Shown here: piece by piece, positions 17,383-25,909 of the stretch
How the letters are laid out: each line of letters begins with the position of its first letter
How positions within the stretch are numbered: position 1 is the first letter of the stretch
Origin: Pseudomonas fluorescens
GTDB taxonomy: Bacteria; Pseudomonadota; Gammaproteobacteria; Pseudomonadales; Pseudomonadaceae
Direction of reading: 5' to 3'
Assembly (NCBI RefSeq): GCF_902497785.1
Contig: NZ_CABVHK010000005.1
Location: 124,001-188,000, forward strand
Length of the DNA: 64,000 bases
Translations under genes and position numbers: made by a program
Notes under the pieces: model-generated
Databases searched by the model: none
What the model saw: the letters and a program-made list of their open reading frames with translations, nothing else
What the model was told of the DNA's origin: nothing

Positions 17383-18003
17383 TCAGGCACGCCGCGCCAT
17401 CAGTAACACCGACGCCGCCGCCGACAACAACCCCGCGCAGCACCGGTTGAAAATCCGCTTGCCCCGAGGTTGGCTGAACCAGCGGCGCATGTGCAGGCCC
17501 ATGTAGGCGTAAGCGCCGATGGCGATCCATTCCAGCATCAGGAACAGCGCGCCCAGCACCGCGAACTGTGGCGTCACGGGATGGCCCGGATCAATGAACT
17601 GCGGCAGAAACGCGGTGAAAACCAGGATCGCTTTCGGATTGCCGGCAGCTACCAGGAACTCTTGTCGCGCCAGGGTCAGGATCCCCGCGGGCGCGCCAGT
17701 CACAGTGCTCTCTGTCCCCGGATCCGCACGCCACAATTGCCACGCGAGGTAGAACAGGTACGCCGCGCCGACAATTTTTATTCCATAGAACAACCACTCC
17801 GACGTTTGCAGCACCACCGCCAGCCCTGCCGAGGCGAGGGCGATCATCCCCGCGAACGCCAGCAGCCGACCGATCCCCGCCACGCAGGCGGTGCGATAGC
17901 CATAGCGCGTCGAGTTGCTGACCGACAGCAAATTGTTCGGACCGGGGGCCATGTTCAGGGCGAAGCAGGCCGGGAGGAAGAGGCTGAGGGTGGCGAGGTC
18001 CAT
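17383..18003 (-). CDS. LysE family translocator (first copy)
   Basis: A 206-residue inner-membrane exporter of the RhtB/LysE superfamily. It opens LFLPACFALNMAPGPNNLLSV, with the APGPN signature of the family, followed by five or six hydrophobic segments and the conserved AAGNPKAILVFTAFLPQFID. Substrates are usually amino acids or derivatives; which one is unknown. ATG at 18003 has GGAG upstream; the frame stays open to 18111 without a better start. It is not closely similar to the second LysE gene at 20831. Confidence 0.88.
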   Translation of the reverse strand: MDLATLSLFLPACFALNMAPGPNNLLSVSNSTRYGYRTACVAGIGRLLAFAGMIALASAGLAVVLQTSEWLFYGIKIVGAAYLFYLAWQLWRADPGTESTVTGAPAGILTLARQEFLVAAGNPKAILVFTAFLPQFIDPGHPVTPQFAVLGALFLMLEWIAIGAYAYMGLHMRRWFSQPRGKRIFNRCCAGLLSAAASVLLMARRA

Positions 18004-18113
18004 GATCGGCTCCAGTGACGAGAGCGATATTTCTATCACAGGTGCCGTGCGGCTTGACCCGTACAGTCGGCGCCGAATACTGACCCGGTACCGGGCCATG
18101 ACATTGCTCAACG

Positions 18114-18200
18114 GTAGGAGCCGGCTTGCTGGCGATGGCGTCCGTTCAGGCTATAACCGATGGACGGACCCACCGCTATCGCCAGCAAGCCGGCTCCTAC
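18114..18200. repeat. REPIN (GTAGGAGCCGGCTTGCTGGCGAT type)
   Basis: Inverted pair of a REP variant with stem GCCGGCTTGCTGGC. The arms are perfect over 21 bases or more, and partial pairing continues in the spacer (TCCGTTC, GGACGGA). Confidence 0.9.
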
Positions 18201-18250
18201 AGGATTGAGGGAGTGTCGATCTTTTGTAAACACCGCAGATCTGTCATCAA

Positions 18251-19147
18251 CTATTTTGAAAACTTCCTCGCACCCGCCACGCACAGAATCACCGCCACCG
18301 TCACCGCCAGCATCCCAAGGCTGACCTGCTCATGCAGCAACCCCGCCGCCAGCGCCAAGCCGAAAAACGGTTGCAGCAGTTGCAGTTGCCCAACCGCTGC
18401 AATACCGCCCTGCGCCAGTCCGCGATACCAGAACACAAACCCGATCAACATGCTGAACAGCGAGACATAGCCCAGGCTGAACCACGCCGGTGTGCTGATC
18501 CCGGCGAACGAAACGGGTGCGCGCCACGCGCTCAGCAGCGCCATCACCGGCAGAGCTAGCACTAACGCCCAGGAAATCACCTGCCAGCCGCCCAGTGTCC
18601 GCGACAGTTTCGCCCCTTCGGCATAACCGAGCCCGCACGCCAGAACGGCCAGCAACATCAGCATGTCGCCTTGCGGCGAAGCCGTCAGGCCCTGGGAAAC
18701 GGCATAGCCTGACACCAGCAAACTGCCCAGCACCGAGAACAACCAGAACGCCGGGCGCGGACGTTCGCCGCCGCGCACCACGCCGAACACCGCCGTGGCC
18801 AGCGGCAGCAGACCGATGAAGACAATGGAATGCGCCGAGGTCACGTACTGCAGGGCCAGCGCCGTCAGCAGCGGGAACCCGACCACCACGCCCATGGCGA
18901 CGATGATCAGTGGCAGCAGTTGATGGCGCGTCGGGCGTTTTTCCTTGAACAGCACCAGCAAGCACAGCGCCAGCACCCCGGCGATGCTTGCGCGCGCGAC
19001 GGTCAGGAACACCGGGTCGAATTCCATGACCGCCACCCGCGTGGCCGGCAGCGAGCCGCTGAAGATCAGCACGCCGATCAGCCCGTTGATCCAGCCGCTG
19101 GTGGCTTTTTCCCGGGGCTGGCTGTGCAGGTTCGATACGTCTTCCAT
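18251..19147 (-). CDS. EamA/DMT family transporter
   Basis: A 298-residue inner-membrane carrier with ten hydrophobic segments in two EamA repeats (first about 20-145, second about 160-290; the second ends LQPFFGLALAAGLLHEQVSLG, typical of the family). It probably exports a metabolite. ATG at 19147 (MEDVSNLHS) is used; the frame is open to 19222, but that extension crosses the divergent promoter. It is divergent from a MocR-type regulator whose likely operator lies between them, so its expression is probably set by pyridoxal phosphate or an amino compound. Confidence 0.88.
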   Translation of the reverse strand: MEDVSNLHSQPREKATSGWINGLIGVLIFSGSLPATRVAVMEFDPVFLTVARASIAGVLALCLLVLFKEKRPTRHQLLPLIIVAMGVVVGFPLLTALALQYVTSAHSIVFIGLLPLATAVFGVVRGGERPRPAFWLFSVLGSLLVSGYAVSQGLTASPQGDMLMLLAVLACGLGYAEGAKLSRTLGGWQVISWALVLALPVMALLSAWRAPVSFAGISTPAWFSLGYVSLFSMLIGFVFWYRGLAQGGIAAVGQLQLLQPFFGLALAAGLLHEQVSLGMLAVTVAVILCVAGARKFSK

Positions 19148-19212
19148 GCGGGTTACTCGACTGAGGGTTGATGCGGCGGGTTGCCTTGAGCGCATCCTAT
19201 GACCGACTATTG

Positions 19213-19232
19213 TGACAATCAAAAAATTGTCA
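19213..19232. promoter_or_regulatory. Inverted repeat operator between eamA and the MocR-type regulator
   Basis: Perfect 7-base arms TGACAAT (19213-19219) and ATTGTCA (19226-19232) are separated by CAAAAA. The repeat ends 15 bases before the regulator ATG and lies 65 bases from the transporter start. Position and symmetry suit a shared operator; binding by the adjacent regulator is inference. Confidence 0.6.
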
Positions 19233-19247
19233 TGGATACATCGCCCG

Positions 19248-20579
19248 ATGCCTCGTTTGCGCTACAAAACGCTGGTCGATACCTTCGCCGCCGACATTCG
19301 CTCGGGACGTTTAGCGCCCGGTACGCGCCTGCCGACTCATCGTCAGCTCGCCGCTGAGCAGGGGTTGGCGCTGGTCACCGCCAGCCGGGTGTACGCCGAG
19401 CTTGAAGCGATGGGCCTGGTCAGTGGCGAAACCGGGCGCGGCACGTTCGTCCGCGAGACGTCGCTGCCACCCGGCCAGGGCGTCAGTCAGCACGTGGTCG
19501 CCGTGGGCATGACCGACCTCAACTTCAACTACCCGTCGCTGCCCGGTCAGGCCGATCTGTTGCGAACCGCTTTGCGCCAGCTGGCATTGTCCGGCGACCT
19601 CGAATCCCATCTGCGCTACCAGCCCCATGCCGGCCGCCTGCATGAGCGGGCATCGATTGCCAACCATCTGCTTTCACGCGGCTTAAGCGTGCAGGCCGAG
19701 CAGCTGTTGATCGTCAGCGGTGCTCAGCATGGCTTGGCGGTGACGATGATGGCCTTGCTGAATCCCGGCGATGTGATCGCGGCGGATGCGCTGACCTACA
19801 CCGGGTTCAAGGTGCTGGCCGAATCGCTGCACCTGGAAATCGTGCCGATTCCCGTCACGGACACCGGGCCGGATCTCGATGCGTTCGACGCGCTTTGCCG
19901 GCGCCGCTCGGTGCGGGCCGTTTACACCATGCCGACCCTGCATAACCCGTTGGGCTGGGTGATGGACGCGCCATGGCGTCAGCGGTTGGTAGCGATTGCG
20001 CGCCAGCATGACCTGCTGATCATTGAAGACGCCGCCTACGCGTTCCTCGTTGAAAACGCCCCGGCCCCGTTGGCCGACATGGCGCCGGAACGAACCGTCT
20101 ACGTGTCGGGGTTCTCCAAGAACATCGCCACGGGACTGCGCGTCGGCTTCGTCGCCGCCCCGGTCGAGAAGGTGCCCGCCCTCGAACGGGCGATTCGCGC
20201 CACCACCTGGAACACCCCGGGAATCATGACCGCCATCGCCTGCGCCTGGCTCGACGACGGCACCGTCAGCCAGCTCGAAGCGCAAAAACGCGCCGACGCC
20301 CAGGCTCGACAATCCATGGCCGCCGAACTGTTGAAAGGACTGCGCTGCATGACTCACCCTTCTTCGTACTTTTTGTGGCTGCCGCTGGCGGAAGACGCCC
20401 GGGCGGACCAGATCGCCATTGCGTTGATGCACGAACAGGTGGCCGTTTCCACTGCCGAACCTTTTGCCACGTCAACCCACGTACCGCACGCGATCCGCTT
20501 GGCGCTGGGGTCGGTGGACATGGCTTCGCTGAAAGACGCATTGATCAAAGTGAAGCGGGTGGTCGGCGCGTATTCCTGA
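19248..20579 (+). CDS. MocR/PdxR-type regulator (GntR DNA-binding domain fused to aminotransferase fold)
   Basis: A 443-residue fusion. Residues 1-75 form a GntR winged helix (FAADIRSGRLAPGTRLPTHRQLA, then LVTASRVYAELEAMGLV). The rest is a fold-type I aminotransferase-like domain with the PLP lysine in SGFSKNIATGLRVGF and the cofactor aspartate in IIEDAAYAF. Such proteins sense PLP or a PLP adduct and control a divergent neighbour, here the EamA transporter. ATG at 19248 (MPRLRYKTL) is chosen; the frame opens at 19212 inside the operator. Confidence 0.9.
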   Translation: MPRLRYKTLVDTFAADIRSGRLAPGTRLPTHRQLAAEQGLALVTASRVYAELEAMGLVSGETGRGTFVRETSLPPGQGVSQHVVAVGMTDLNFNYPSLPGQADLLRTALRQLALSGDLESHLRYQPHAGRLHERASIANHLLSRGLSVQAEQLLIVSGAQHGLAVTMMALLNPGDVIAADALTYTGFKVLAESLHLEIVPIPVTDTGPDLDAFDALCRRRSVRAVYTMPTLHNPLGWVMDAPWRQRLVAIARQHDLLIIEDAAYAFLVENAPAPLADMAPERTVYVSGFSKNIATGLRVGFVAAPVEKVPALERAIRATTWNTPGIMTAIACAWLDDGTVSQLEAQKRADAQARQSMAAELLKGLRCMTHPSSYFLWLPLAEDARADQIAIALMHEQVAVSTAEPFATSTHVPHAIRLALGSVDMASLKDALIKVKRVVGAYS

Positions 20580-20590
20580 GGCAACCACGA

Positions 20591-20739
20591 CCCCTGTAGG
20601 AGCGAGCTTGTGGTGAGGGGATTTATCCCCGTTCGATTGCGATGCAGTCGCATTCGATGACCGTGGCTTATAGGTTTAGGGGCCGCTTCGCGACCCAACG
20701 GGGATAAATCCCCTCACCACAGGCCCGCTCCCACAGGGG
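20591..20739. repeat. Composite repeat: GTGGTGAGGGG element nested inside a REP pair
   Basis: The outer halves CCCCTGTAGGAGCGAGCTTG (20591-20610) and GGCCCGCTCCCACAGGGG (20722-20739) are the two sides of a first-family REP element. Between them, 20611-20721 is a complete third-family inverted repeat with arms GGTGAGGGGATTTATCCCC and its complement. It fills most of the 251-base gap before the second LysE gene. Confidence 0.85.
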
Positions 20740-20830
20740 TAAGTGTTTAACAGGGCAGTTTTCTTCAATACGGGGAGCGGACGGCGCCTTAACGTGACCC
20801 CTGGTTCAACTGAATTGAAGAAGGTCTGCG

Positions 20831-21418
20831 ATGAGTCTGATTATTTCGATGGCGGCGTTTGCGTTGGTAGCGTCAATCACCCCGGGGCCGGTGAACATTG
20901 TGGCGCTGAGTGCTGGCGCGCAGTTCGGCTTTCGCGCCAGTCAGCGGCATGTGGCCGGGGCGACGCTGGGTTTTGTGTTGTTGCTGGTGTTGATGGGGCT
21001 GGGCTTGCATGAGGTGTTGCAGGTGTGGCCGGCGCTGACGCGCGTGGTGCAACTGGCCGGGGTGGCGTTTTTGTTGTTCATGGCGTGGAAACTGGCGGCG
21101 GATAACGGTCAGCTTGATGCCAGGGATTCAGCACGCGCACCGTCGATGCTTTACGGTGCGGTGATGCAATGGCTCAACCCGAAAGCCTGGCTGGCCTGCG
21201 TCGCCGGCATGGGTGCGTTTGTCGCCGATGGCGAGGCGCGGTTGGTCTGGCAGTTTGCGGCGGTGTATCTGGTGATCTGCTACCTGTCGGTTGGCTGCTG
21301 GGCGTACGCCGGGACGTTTTTGCGGGGGTATTTGAACAACCCGGCGGGTATGCGATTGTTTAACCGGGTGATGGCGGGGTTGTTGGCGTTGAGCGCGGTT
21401 TATTTATTAATGCCTTAA
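20831..21418 (+). CDS. LysE family translocator (second copy)
   Basis: A 195-residue exporter of the LysE/RhtB superfamily. It opens FALVASITPGPVNIVALSAG, the TPGPVN family signature, with about six hydrophobic segments and MQWLNPKAWLACVAGMG as the second conserved stretch. Substrate is unknown. It converges with an AraC-type regulator at 21590, a common pairing for this family. A third-family repeat separates the two stop codons. Confidence 0.88.
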   Translation: MSLIISMAAFALVASITPGPVNIVALSAGAQFGFRASQRHVAGATLGFVLLLVLMGLGLHEVLQVWPALTRVVQLAGVAFLLFMAWKLAADNGQLDARDSARAPSMLYGAVMQWLNPKAWLACVAGMGAFVADGEARLVWQFAAVYLVICYLSVGCWAYAGTFLRGYLNNPAGMRLFNRVMAGLLALSAVYLLMP

Positions 21419-21438
21419 CCGCGAATCACACCGCTTTT

Positions 21439-21558
21439 GTGGTGAGGGGATTTATCCCCGTTGGGCTGCGAAGCGGCCCCCAGCATGTTTCAGGTAAACC
21501 GCACACTCAGGTTTTGCGACGGCTTCGCCGCCGAACGGGGATAAATCCCCTCACCACA
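21439..21558. repeat. Inverted repeat, GTGGTGAGGGGATTTATCCCCG family
   Basis: Third copy of the family (others at 12929 and 20611). Arms GGTGAGGGGATTTATCCCCGT and complement enclose a 70-base loop, longer than in the other copies. It lies between convergent LysE and AraC genes. Confidence 0.88.
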
Positions 21559-21589
21559 GTATGTGCAAACCGGCGAGGGGCAGTCGGCC

Positions 21590-22423
21590 TCAACCCCGAT
21601 ACTGCCCCGGCGTCGCCGCCAGATGCTGTTTAAACGCCCGTTGAAAATGCGCCTGATCGGCAAACCCTGCCTCCAGCGCCACATCAGCGATCAGTTTGCC
21701 GCTGCGCAGGCGCTCCCGGGCGAACTGGATGCGCCGGTTGACCAGAAAAGCGTGGGGCGTCATGCCGTAATGCTGTTTGAAGGCGCGGATCAGGTACGAC
21801 GGCGACAGCTGCGCGGCCTCGCATATGTCTTCCAGTTTGAGCTGTTGCGTGCAGTTGTCGCGGATGTACTCCGCCGCGCGTTCCAGTTTGAAGTTGGGTT
21901 CGCGCAGCGGCTGATCGCCGGGGTTGAGCCGTTGTTGCACCTCGGTGAAAAACTCCACCGCCGCGCTGTGTTTACGCAGGACGTCTTGCTCGCCGTCGAC
22001 GAGTATTTCGTACAACGCCGTCAGCCCGGCGAACAGGCTGGCGTCTTGGTTGTGGGTGACGCAGAACCGCCGAAACGCCAGATCACTGCCAAACCCGAGC
22101 TGATGCTGCAGATCAGTCAGCCACGGCGTTTCGACGTACAACATCAGGTACGACCACGGCTGATCATCGATGGGATTGCAGGCATGAACGTCGCCCGGAT
22201 TCATCAACACCACCGTCCCGGCGCTGACTTCGAATTCTGATTGTTCATGGATATAGGTACTGCGCCCGGCAGTGATCGCACCGATGGAAAAGTGCTCATG
22301 CGCGTGCCGGGTGTAGCAGACTTCGCGGCCGTCGGCGATGGCGCGGGCCTCGATGAAGGGCAGGGCGTCGTCGCGCCAGAAGCGCGGGGCCTTGTCCGGG
22401 TCTTTGGCAGCGGTGGGCTTCAT
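21590..22423 (-). CDS. AraC family transcriptional regulator
   Basis: A 277-residue activator type. An N-terminal cupin-like sensor domain (residues 30-160, with HAHEHFSIGAITAG and LMNPGDVHACNP) is followed by two helix-turn-helices: LEDICEAAQLSPSYLIRAFK and IADVALEAGFADQAHFQRAF, ending in the TPGQYR family signature. GAGGAA precedes ATG at 22423. It lies beside the LysE exporter in convergent orientation and directly upstream of the sigma/receptor cassette's last gene; control of LysE is the likelier role. Confidence 0.9.
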   Translation of the reverse strand: MKPTAAKDPDKAPRFWRDDALPFIEARAIADGREVCYTRHAHEHFSIGAITAGRSTYIHEQSEFEVSAGTVVLMNPGDVHACNPIDDQPWSYLMLYVETPWLTDLQHQLGFGSDLAFRRFCVTHNQDASLFAGLTALYEILVDGEQDVLRKHSAAVEFFTEVQQRLNPGDQPLREPNFKLERAAEYIRDNCTQQLKLEDICEAAQLSPSYLIRAFKQHYGMTPHAFLVNRRIQFARERLRSGKLIADVALEAGFADQAHFQRAFKQHLAATPGQYRG

Positions 22424-22480
22424 CGTCGATTCCTCGGCTGGTCAGCGTTGGAGTGTATTAGCTCCGGGGCGAATTGCCGA

Positions 22481-24910
22481 TCAGAAATCCCAGCGCGTGG
22501 TCAGTTGCAGGCTGCGCGGTTCGCCGTAGAACCCGGTGCCGAAGTTGCCAAGCCCGGTGTAGTAGGTCTTGTCGAACAGGTTTTTCACGTTGAGCGTGGT
22601 GCTCAGGTGATCGTTGAAGCGGTACCGCGCCATGACGTCGATCAGGGCGTAACTGTCCTGGGTGATCTTCGAGTCGTGGCCGAAATTGACCCGGTCATTC
22701 GGGTCGGGCTGGAACACGTTGCCGAAGAATTCGCTCTGCCAGTTCACGCCGCCGCCGACGGTGAGTTTTTCCAAGGCTCCAGACAGTCGATAAGTGCTGA
22801 ACACGCGTACAACCTGTTCCGGCGCCGTCGTTTGCAGGATCGAGCCGTAGACATATTCACCCGCGCCGTCGCGGGTGCGGTTGTAGGTGTAACCGGCGGA
22901 CAGATTCCAGCCGTCCAGCACTTCGCCGGCCAGTTCGAACTCAAAACCCTGGGTGGTCGCGCCCTGGACGGGGCGGTACACCGACTCGCTCTCGACGCCG
23001 CTGACGTACTCGGCGACGTTGTCCTGCTCGATGCGGAACACGGCGACACTGGCGTTCAGGCGTCCACCGAAGTATTCGGCCTTGAGCCCGGCTTCGTAGC
23101 TGTCGCCTTGCACCGGGTCGAGCAGTTTGCGTTGGGCGTCCTTGCTCATTTGCGGCTGATAGATGCTGGTGTAACTGGTGTACAGCGACCAGGTGTCGTC
23201 GAGGTCGTAGACCACTCCGGCATAGGGCGTGACGACGCCGGTCTGACGGTAGCTGTCGCGCACATCCAAGGTGTTCGGGTCGCTGTAGTCGAGGTCGTCA
23301 TGGGCCTTGAATTGACTGACCCGGGCACCGAGGATCACCGACAAATCGTCGGTCGGCTTGAATCGTGCGGCCAGGTAGGCACCTGTCTGCCGCTGGGCGA
23401 TGTCGTTGTCGCCGACCTTGGGAATCTGCGGCTTCGCGAACTCGCCGCGCCAGTCGTAAATACTGCCGTCCAGCGGCGGGTAGATCGAGCCGTGCACCGG
23501 GATGTCCTGGCGGGTGTTCATCGCCATGAAGCCCGCGATCAACTCATGCTCGCGTCCCAGCAAGTTGAACGGGCCGCTGAGGTTGACGTCGAGGTTGTCC
23601 TGCACCTGATCGCCCTTGAACTGGCCCATGTACATGAACATGCCGTTGCCGGTGATCGGGTCCGGATGGCCGCCGCTGGCCGAGGCGAGAAAGGTGTCGT
23701 GCTGGCGGTGCTTGCGGTCATAGCTGATTTTCAGCGCCCAACCATCGGCCAGTTGTTGTTCTACCGCAGCGAAAAGCGTCTGGTTGGTGAAATCCCGCCG
23801 GCTCCAGTCGGTGGCCGGGTTGAATGAGCGGGAAAAACGCGTACGAGAACCGTCGTTGTTGTACATCGGGAAACCGGTCCAACTGGCGCCCCGGGAACGG
23901 GTGTTTTGCTGGTCGATGCCTACGGTCATTAACGTGTCCGGCGTCAAGTCGGCTTCAAGGATGCCGTAGGCGATGTCGCGGGTGTTGCGGTAGTTGTCCA
24001 TGACGGCGCTGCGGTCTTGCCAGGCGCCGACAAACCGCCCGCGCACGTTGCCGCTCCCGGTCAGCGGCCCGGCGATGTCGGCCGTGCTGCGATAGTTGTC
24101 CCAGGAGCCGACGGCGCCAGTGATGGAGGCTTTGAACGCCGGCGTCGGGCGCTTGCGGATCAGGTTGACGGCGGCCGAAGGGTCGCCCGAGTCGCTCATC
24201 AACCCGGTGGCACCCTTGATGATTTCGACGCGGTCGAAGGTCACCATGTCGGTGCTGGTGGTGCCGTAATCGTAGACGCCGTCGTAATCGGTGTTGACGC
24301 CGTCGTATTGGAAGTTGGTGATGGGCAGGCCGCGACTGGAAAACTCCCAGCGTTCGCTGTCGTAGTTCTGCACGCTGACACCGGGCACGCGGCGCAGGGC
24401 ATCGGCGATGCTGGTGGAGCCCTGGTCGTCGAGTTGCTGGCGGGTGATGACGGACACCGATTGCGGCGTTTCGCGTAGTGTCAGCGCAAGGCCGGTGGCC
24501 GAAGCCGTTGACCCGGTGGTGTAAGAATGGGTGTCTTCGCTGATCGCGCCCAGTGCCTGGCCGGAAACAGTCGTGGCACCCAGTTCCAGCGGACCTTGCG
24601 AGGCAACTTTGAGCACATAACCGCGGTTACCGATGGATTGCGCTTGCAAGCCGCTGCCTTGCAGCAAGCGTTGCAGACCCTGTTGTTCGGTGAACTCGCC
24701 ATTCAGGCCCGGGCTGCGCTTGTCACTCGCCAGATCGTTGTGGCCGGCGAGGAAAATCCCTGTCTGTTCGGCGAAGCGGTTGAGTGCGCTGACCAGCGAA
24801 CCGGCGGGGATGGCGTAGGCGCGTGACGCGGCGGTCTCGGCATGGGCGAGCATCGGCGCCAGACTCAGCGCCGCGAACGGCAGGAGACAGGCACAAGCGA
24901 ACGACGGCAT
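22481..24910 (-). CDS. TonB-dependent siderophore receptor with N-terminal signalling domain (FpvA/FhuE-like transducer)
   Basis: An 809-residue outer-membrane transducer. From ATG at 24910: signal peptide (ending MLAHAE), STN domain at about residues 30-105 (YAIPAGSLVSALNRFAEQTG ... LQRLLQGSGL), plug from about 165 (ETPQSVSVITRQQLDD, VEIIKGATGLMSDSGDPSA), and a barrel ending RWDF. The STN domain should touch the FecR protein encoded just upstream. The order sigma factor, FecR, receptor on one strand makes this a classical cell-surface signalling cassette. It begins 11 bases after the fecR stop; a start at 24952 would overlap fecR. The ligand is unknown. Confidence 0.92.
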   Translation of the reverse strand: MPSFACACLLPFAALSLAPMLAHAETAASRAYAIPAGSLVSALNRFAEQTGIFLAGHNDLASDKRSPGLNGEFTEQQGLQRLLQGSGLQAQSIGNRGYVLKVASQGPLELGATTVSGQALGAISEDTHSYTTGSTASATGLALTLRETPQSVSVITRQQLDDQGSTSIADALRRVPGVSVQNYDSERWEFSSRGLPITNFQYDGVNTDYDGVYDYGTTSTDMVTFDRVEIIKGATGLMSDSGDPSAAVNLIRKRPTPAFKASITGAVGSWDNYRSTADIAGPLTGSGNVRGRFVGAWQDRSAVMDNYRNTRDIAYGILEADLTPDTLMTVGIDQQNTRSRGASWTGFPMYNNDGSRTRFSRSFNPATDWSRRDFTNQTLFAAVEQQLADGWALKISYDRKHRQHDTFLASASGGHPDPITGNGMFMYMGQFKGDQVQDNLDVNLSGPFNLLGREHELIAGFMAMNTRQDIPVHGSIYPPLDGSIYDWRGEFAKPQIPKVGDNDIAQRQTGAYLAARFKPTDDLSVILGARVSQFKAHDDLDYSDPNTLDVRDSYRQTGVVTPYAGVVYDLDDTWSLYTSYTSIYQPQMSKDAQRKLLDPVQGDSYEAGLKAEYFGGRLNASVAVFRIEQDNVAEYVSGVESESVYRPVQGATTQGFEFELAGEVLDGWNLSAGYTYNRTRDGAGEYVYGSILQTTAPEQVVRVFSTYRLSGALEKLTVGGGVNWQSEFFGNVFQPDPNDRVNFGHDSKITQDSYALIDVMARYRFNDHLSTTLNVKNLFDKTYYTGLGNFGTGFYGEPRSLQLTTRWDF

Positions 24911-24921
24911 CCCACGTGGGC

Positions 24922-25905
24922 TCACCCTTTCGGGCCGACGTTGACCCACCACGCCAGGGTTTTTTCGACACGGATCGGCAGCGCGGCTTCCAGCAGGCGC
25001 AGGGCCTGGTCGGTGTCCTTGAGCGGGAACGAACCCATGACCGGCAGCCCGGCAATCTTCGGATCGCAGGCCAGATGCCCGGCGCGATAGCGGCTCAATT
25101 CTTCGATCAACTGCCCCAGCGGCAGGTTGTCCGCCAGCAGCACACCGCGTCGCCAGGCTTCGCGTCCCGCTGCGGCCTCGGTGGAGGGCGACAGCTGGCT
25201 TGAGGTGAACGCGAGCTGGCGGCCGGCCTCGACCACTTCAACCTGGCCCTCGGCAATTTGCACCTCAACCGCGCCTTGGTAGACATTGAGCAAGGTATGT
25301 TGCGCTTCCTGGCGCACGCTGAAACGGGTGCCGAGTGCGCGCATCGTGCCTTGGGCGGTCTGCACCCGAAACGGTCGGCTGCGGTCTTTGGCGGTGTCGA
25401 TCAACACTTCCCCGGCGCTTAGCAGCAACAAGCGCTGGGTGGTGTCGAACCGCACGTTCAGCGCACTCAAGGCGTTGAGCCAGATCCGGCTGCCATCGCT
25501 GAGCAGGCTCTCGCGGGTTTCGCCGGTGCCGGTCGCGAGGTCGGCGGTCCACCGGCCAATGGCGTCCGGCAGGGCCGTTTCACGCCAGGCATTCCAGCCC
25601 AGCAGACCGCCCGAGGCCAGAATGAGCAGGCTCTTGACGGTCTGACGCCGAGTGATCGGCGCGCGCGCCGTGTTGCGCAGCACCAGGCCGGCGGCGTGCG
25701 GATGATCGTCCTGCAACGCCGCGAAGCGTTGGCCCACGCGCTCGACGTAACGCCAGGCGGCCTGATGCTCGCCACTTTGCGCAAGCCATGCTTGCCAGTG
25801 CTGACGTTCTTGCTCGCCGACTTGCTGGTCGTTGAGCTGCACGTACCATTGCGCCGCCTGTTCGAGGCTGGCGTGGCTGATGCTGTTGGCGGCGACGGAG
25901 GTCAT
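24922..25905 (-). CDS. FecR-type anti-sigma factor
   Basis: A 327-residue inner-membrane sigma regulator. Its N-terminal cytoplasmic part contains WQAWLAQSGEHQAAWRYVER (the DUF4880 anti-sigma region). One membrane segment lies near residues 90-107 (SLLILASGGLLGWNAW). The periplasmic FecR domain follows (LATGTGETRESLLSDGS, LLSAGEVLIDT), then a C-terminal secretin/STN-like part (LIEELSRYRAGHLACDPKI). It should relay receptor occupancy to the sigma factor. It starts four bases after the sigma gene stop, so the two are translationally linked. Confidence 0.92.
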   Translation of the reverse strand: MTSVAANSISHASLEQAAQWYVQLNDQQVGEQERQHWQAWLAQSGEHQAAWRYVERVGQRFAALQDDHPHAAGLVLRNTARAPITRRQTVKSLLILASGGLLGWNAWRETALPDAIGRWTADLATGTGETRESLLSDGSRIWLNALSALNVRFDTTQRLLLLSAGEVLIDTAKDRSRPFRVQTAQGTMRALGTRFSVRQEAQHTLLNVYQGAVEVQIAEGQVEVVEAGRQLAFTSSQLSPSTEAAAGREAWRRGVLLADNLPLGQLIEELSRYRAGHLACDPKIAGLPVMGSFPLKDTDQALRLLEAALPIRVEKTLAWWVNVGPKG

Positions 25906-25909
25906 GCGC

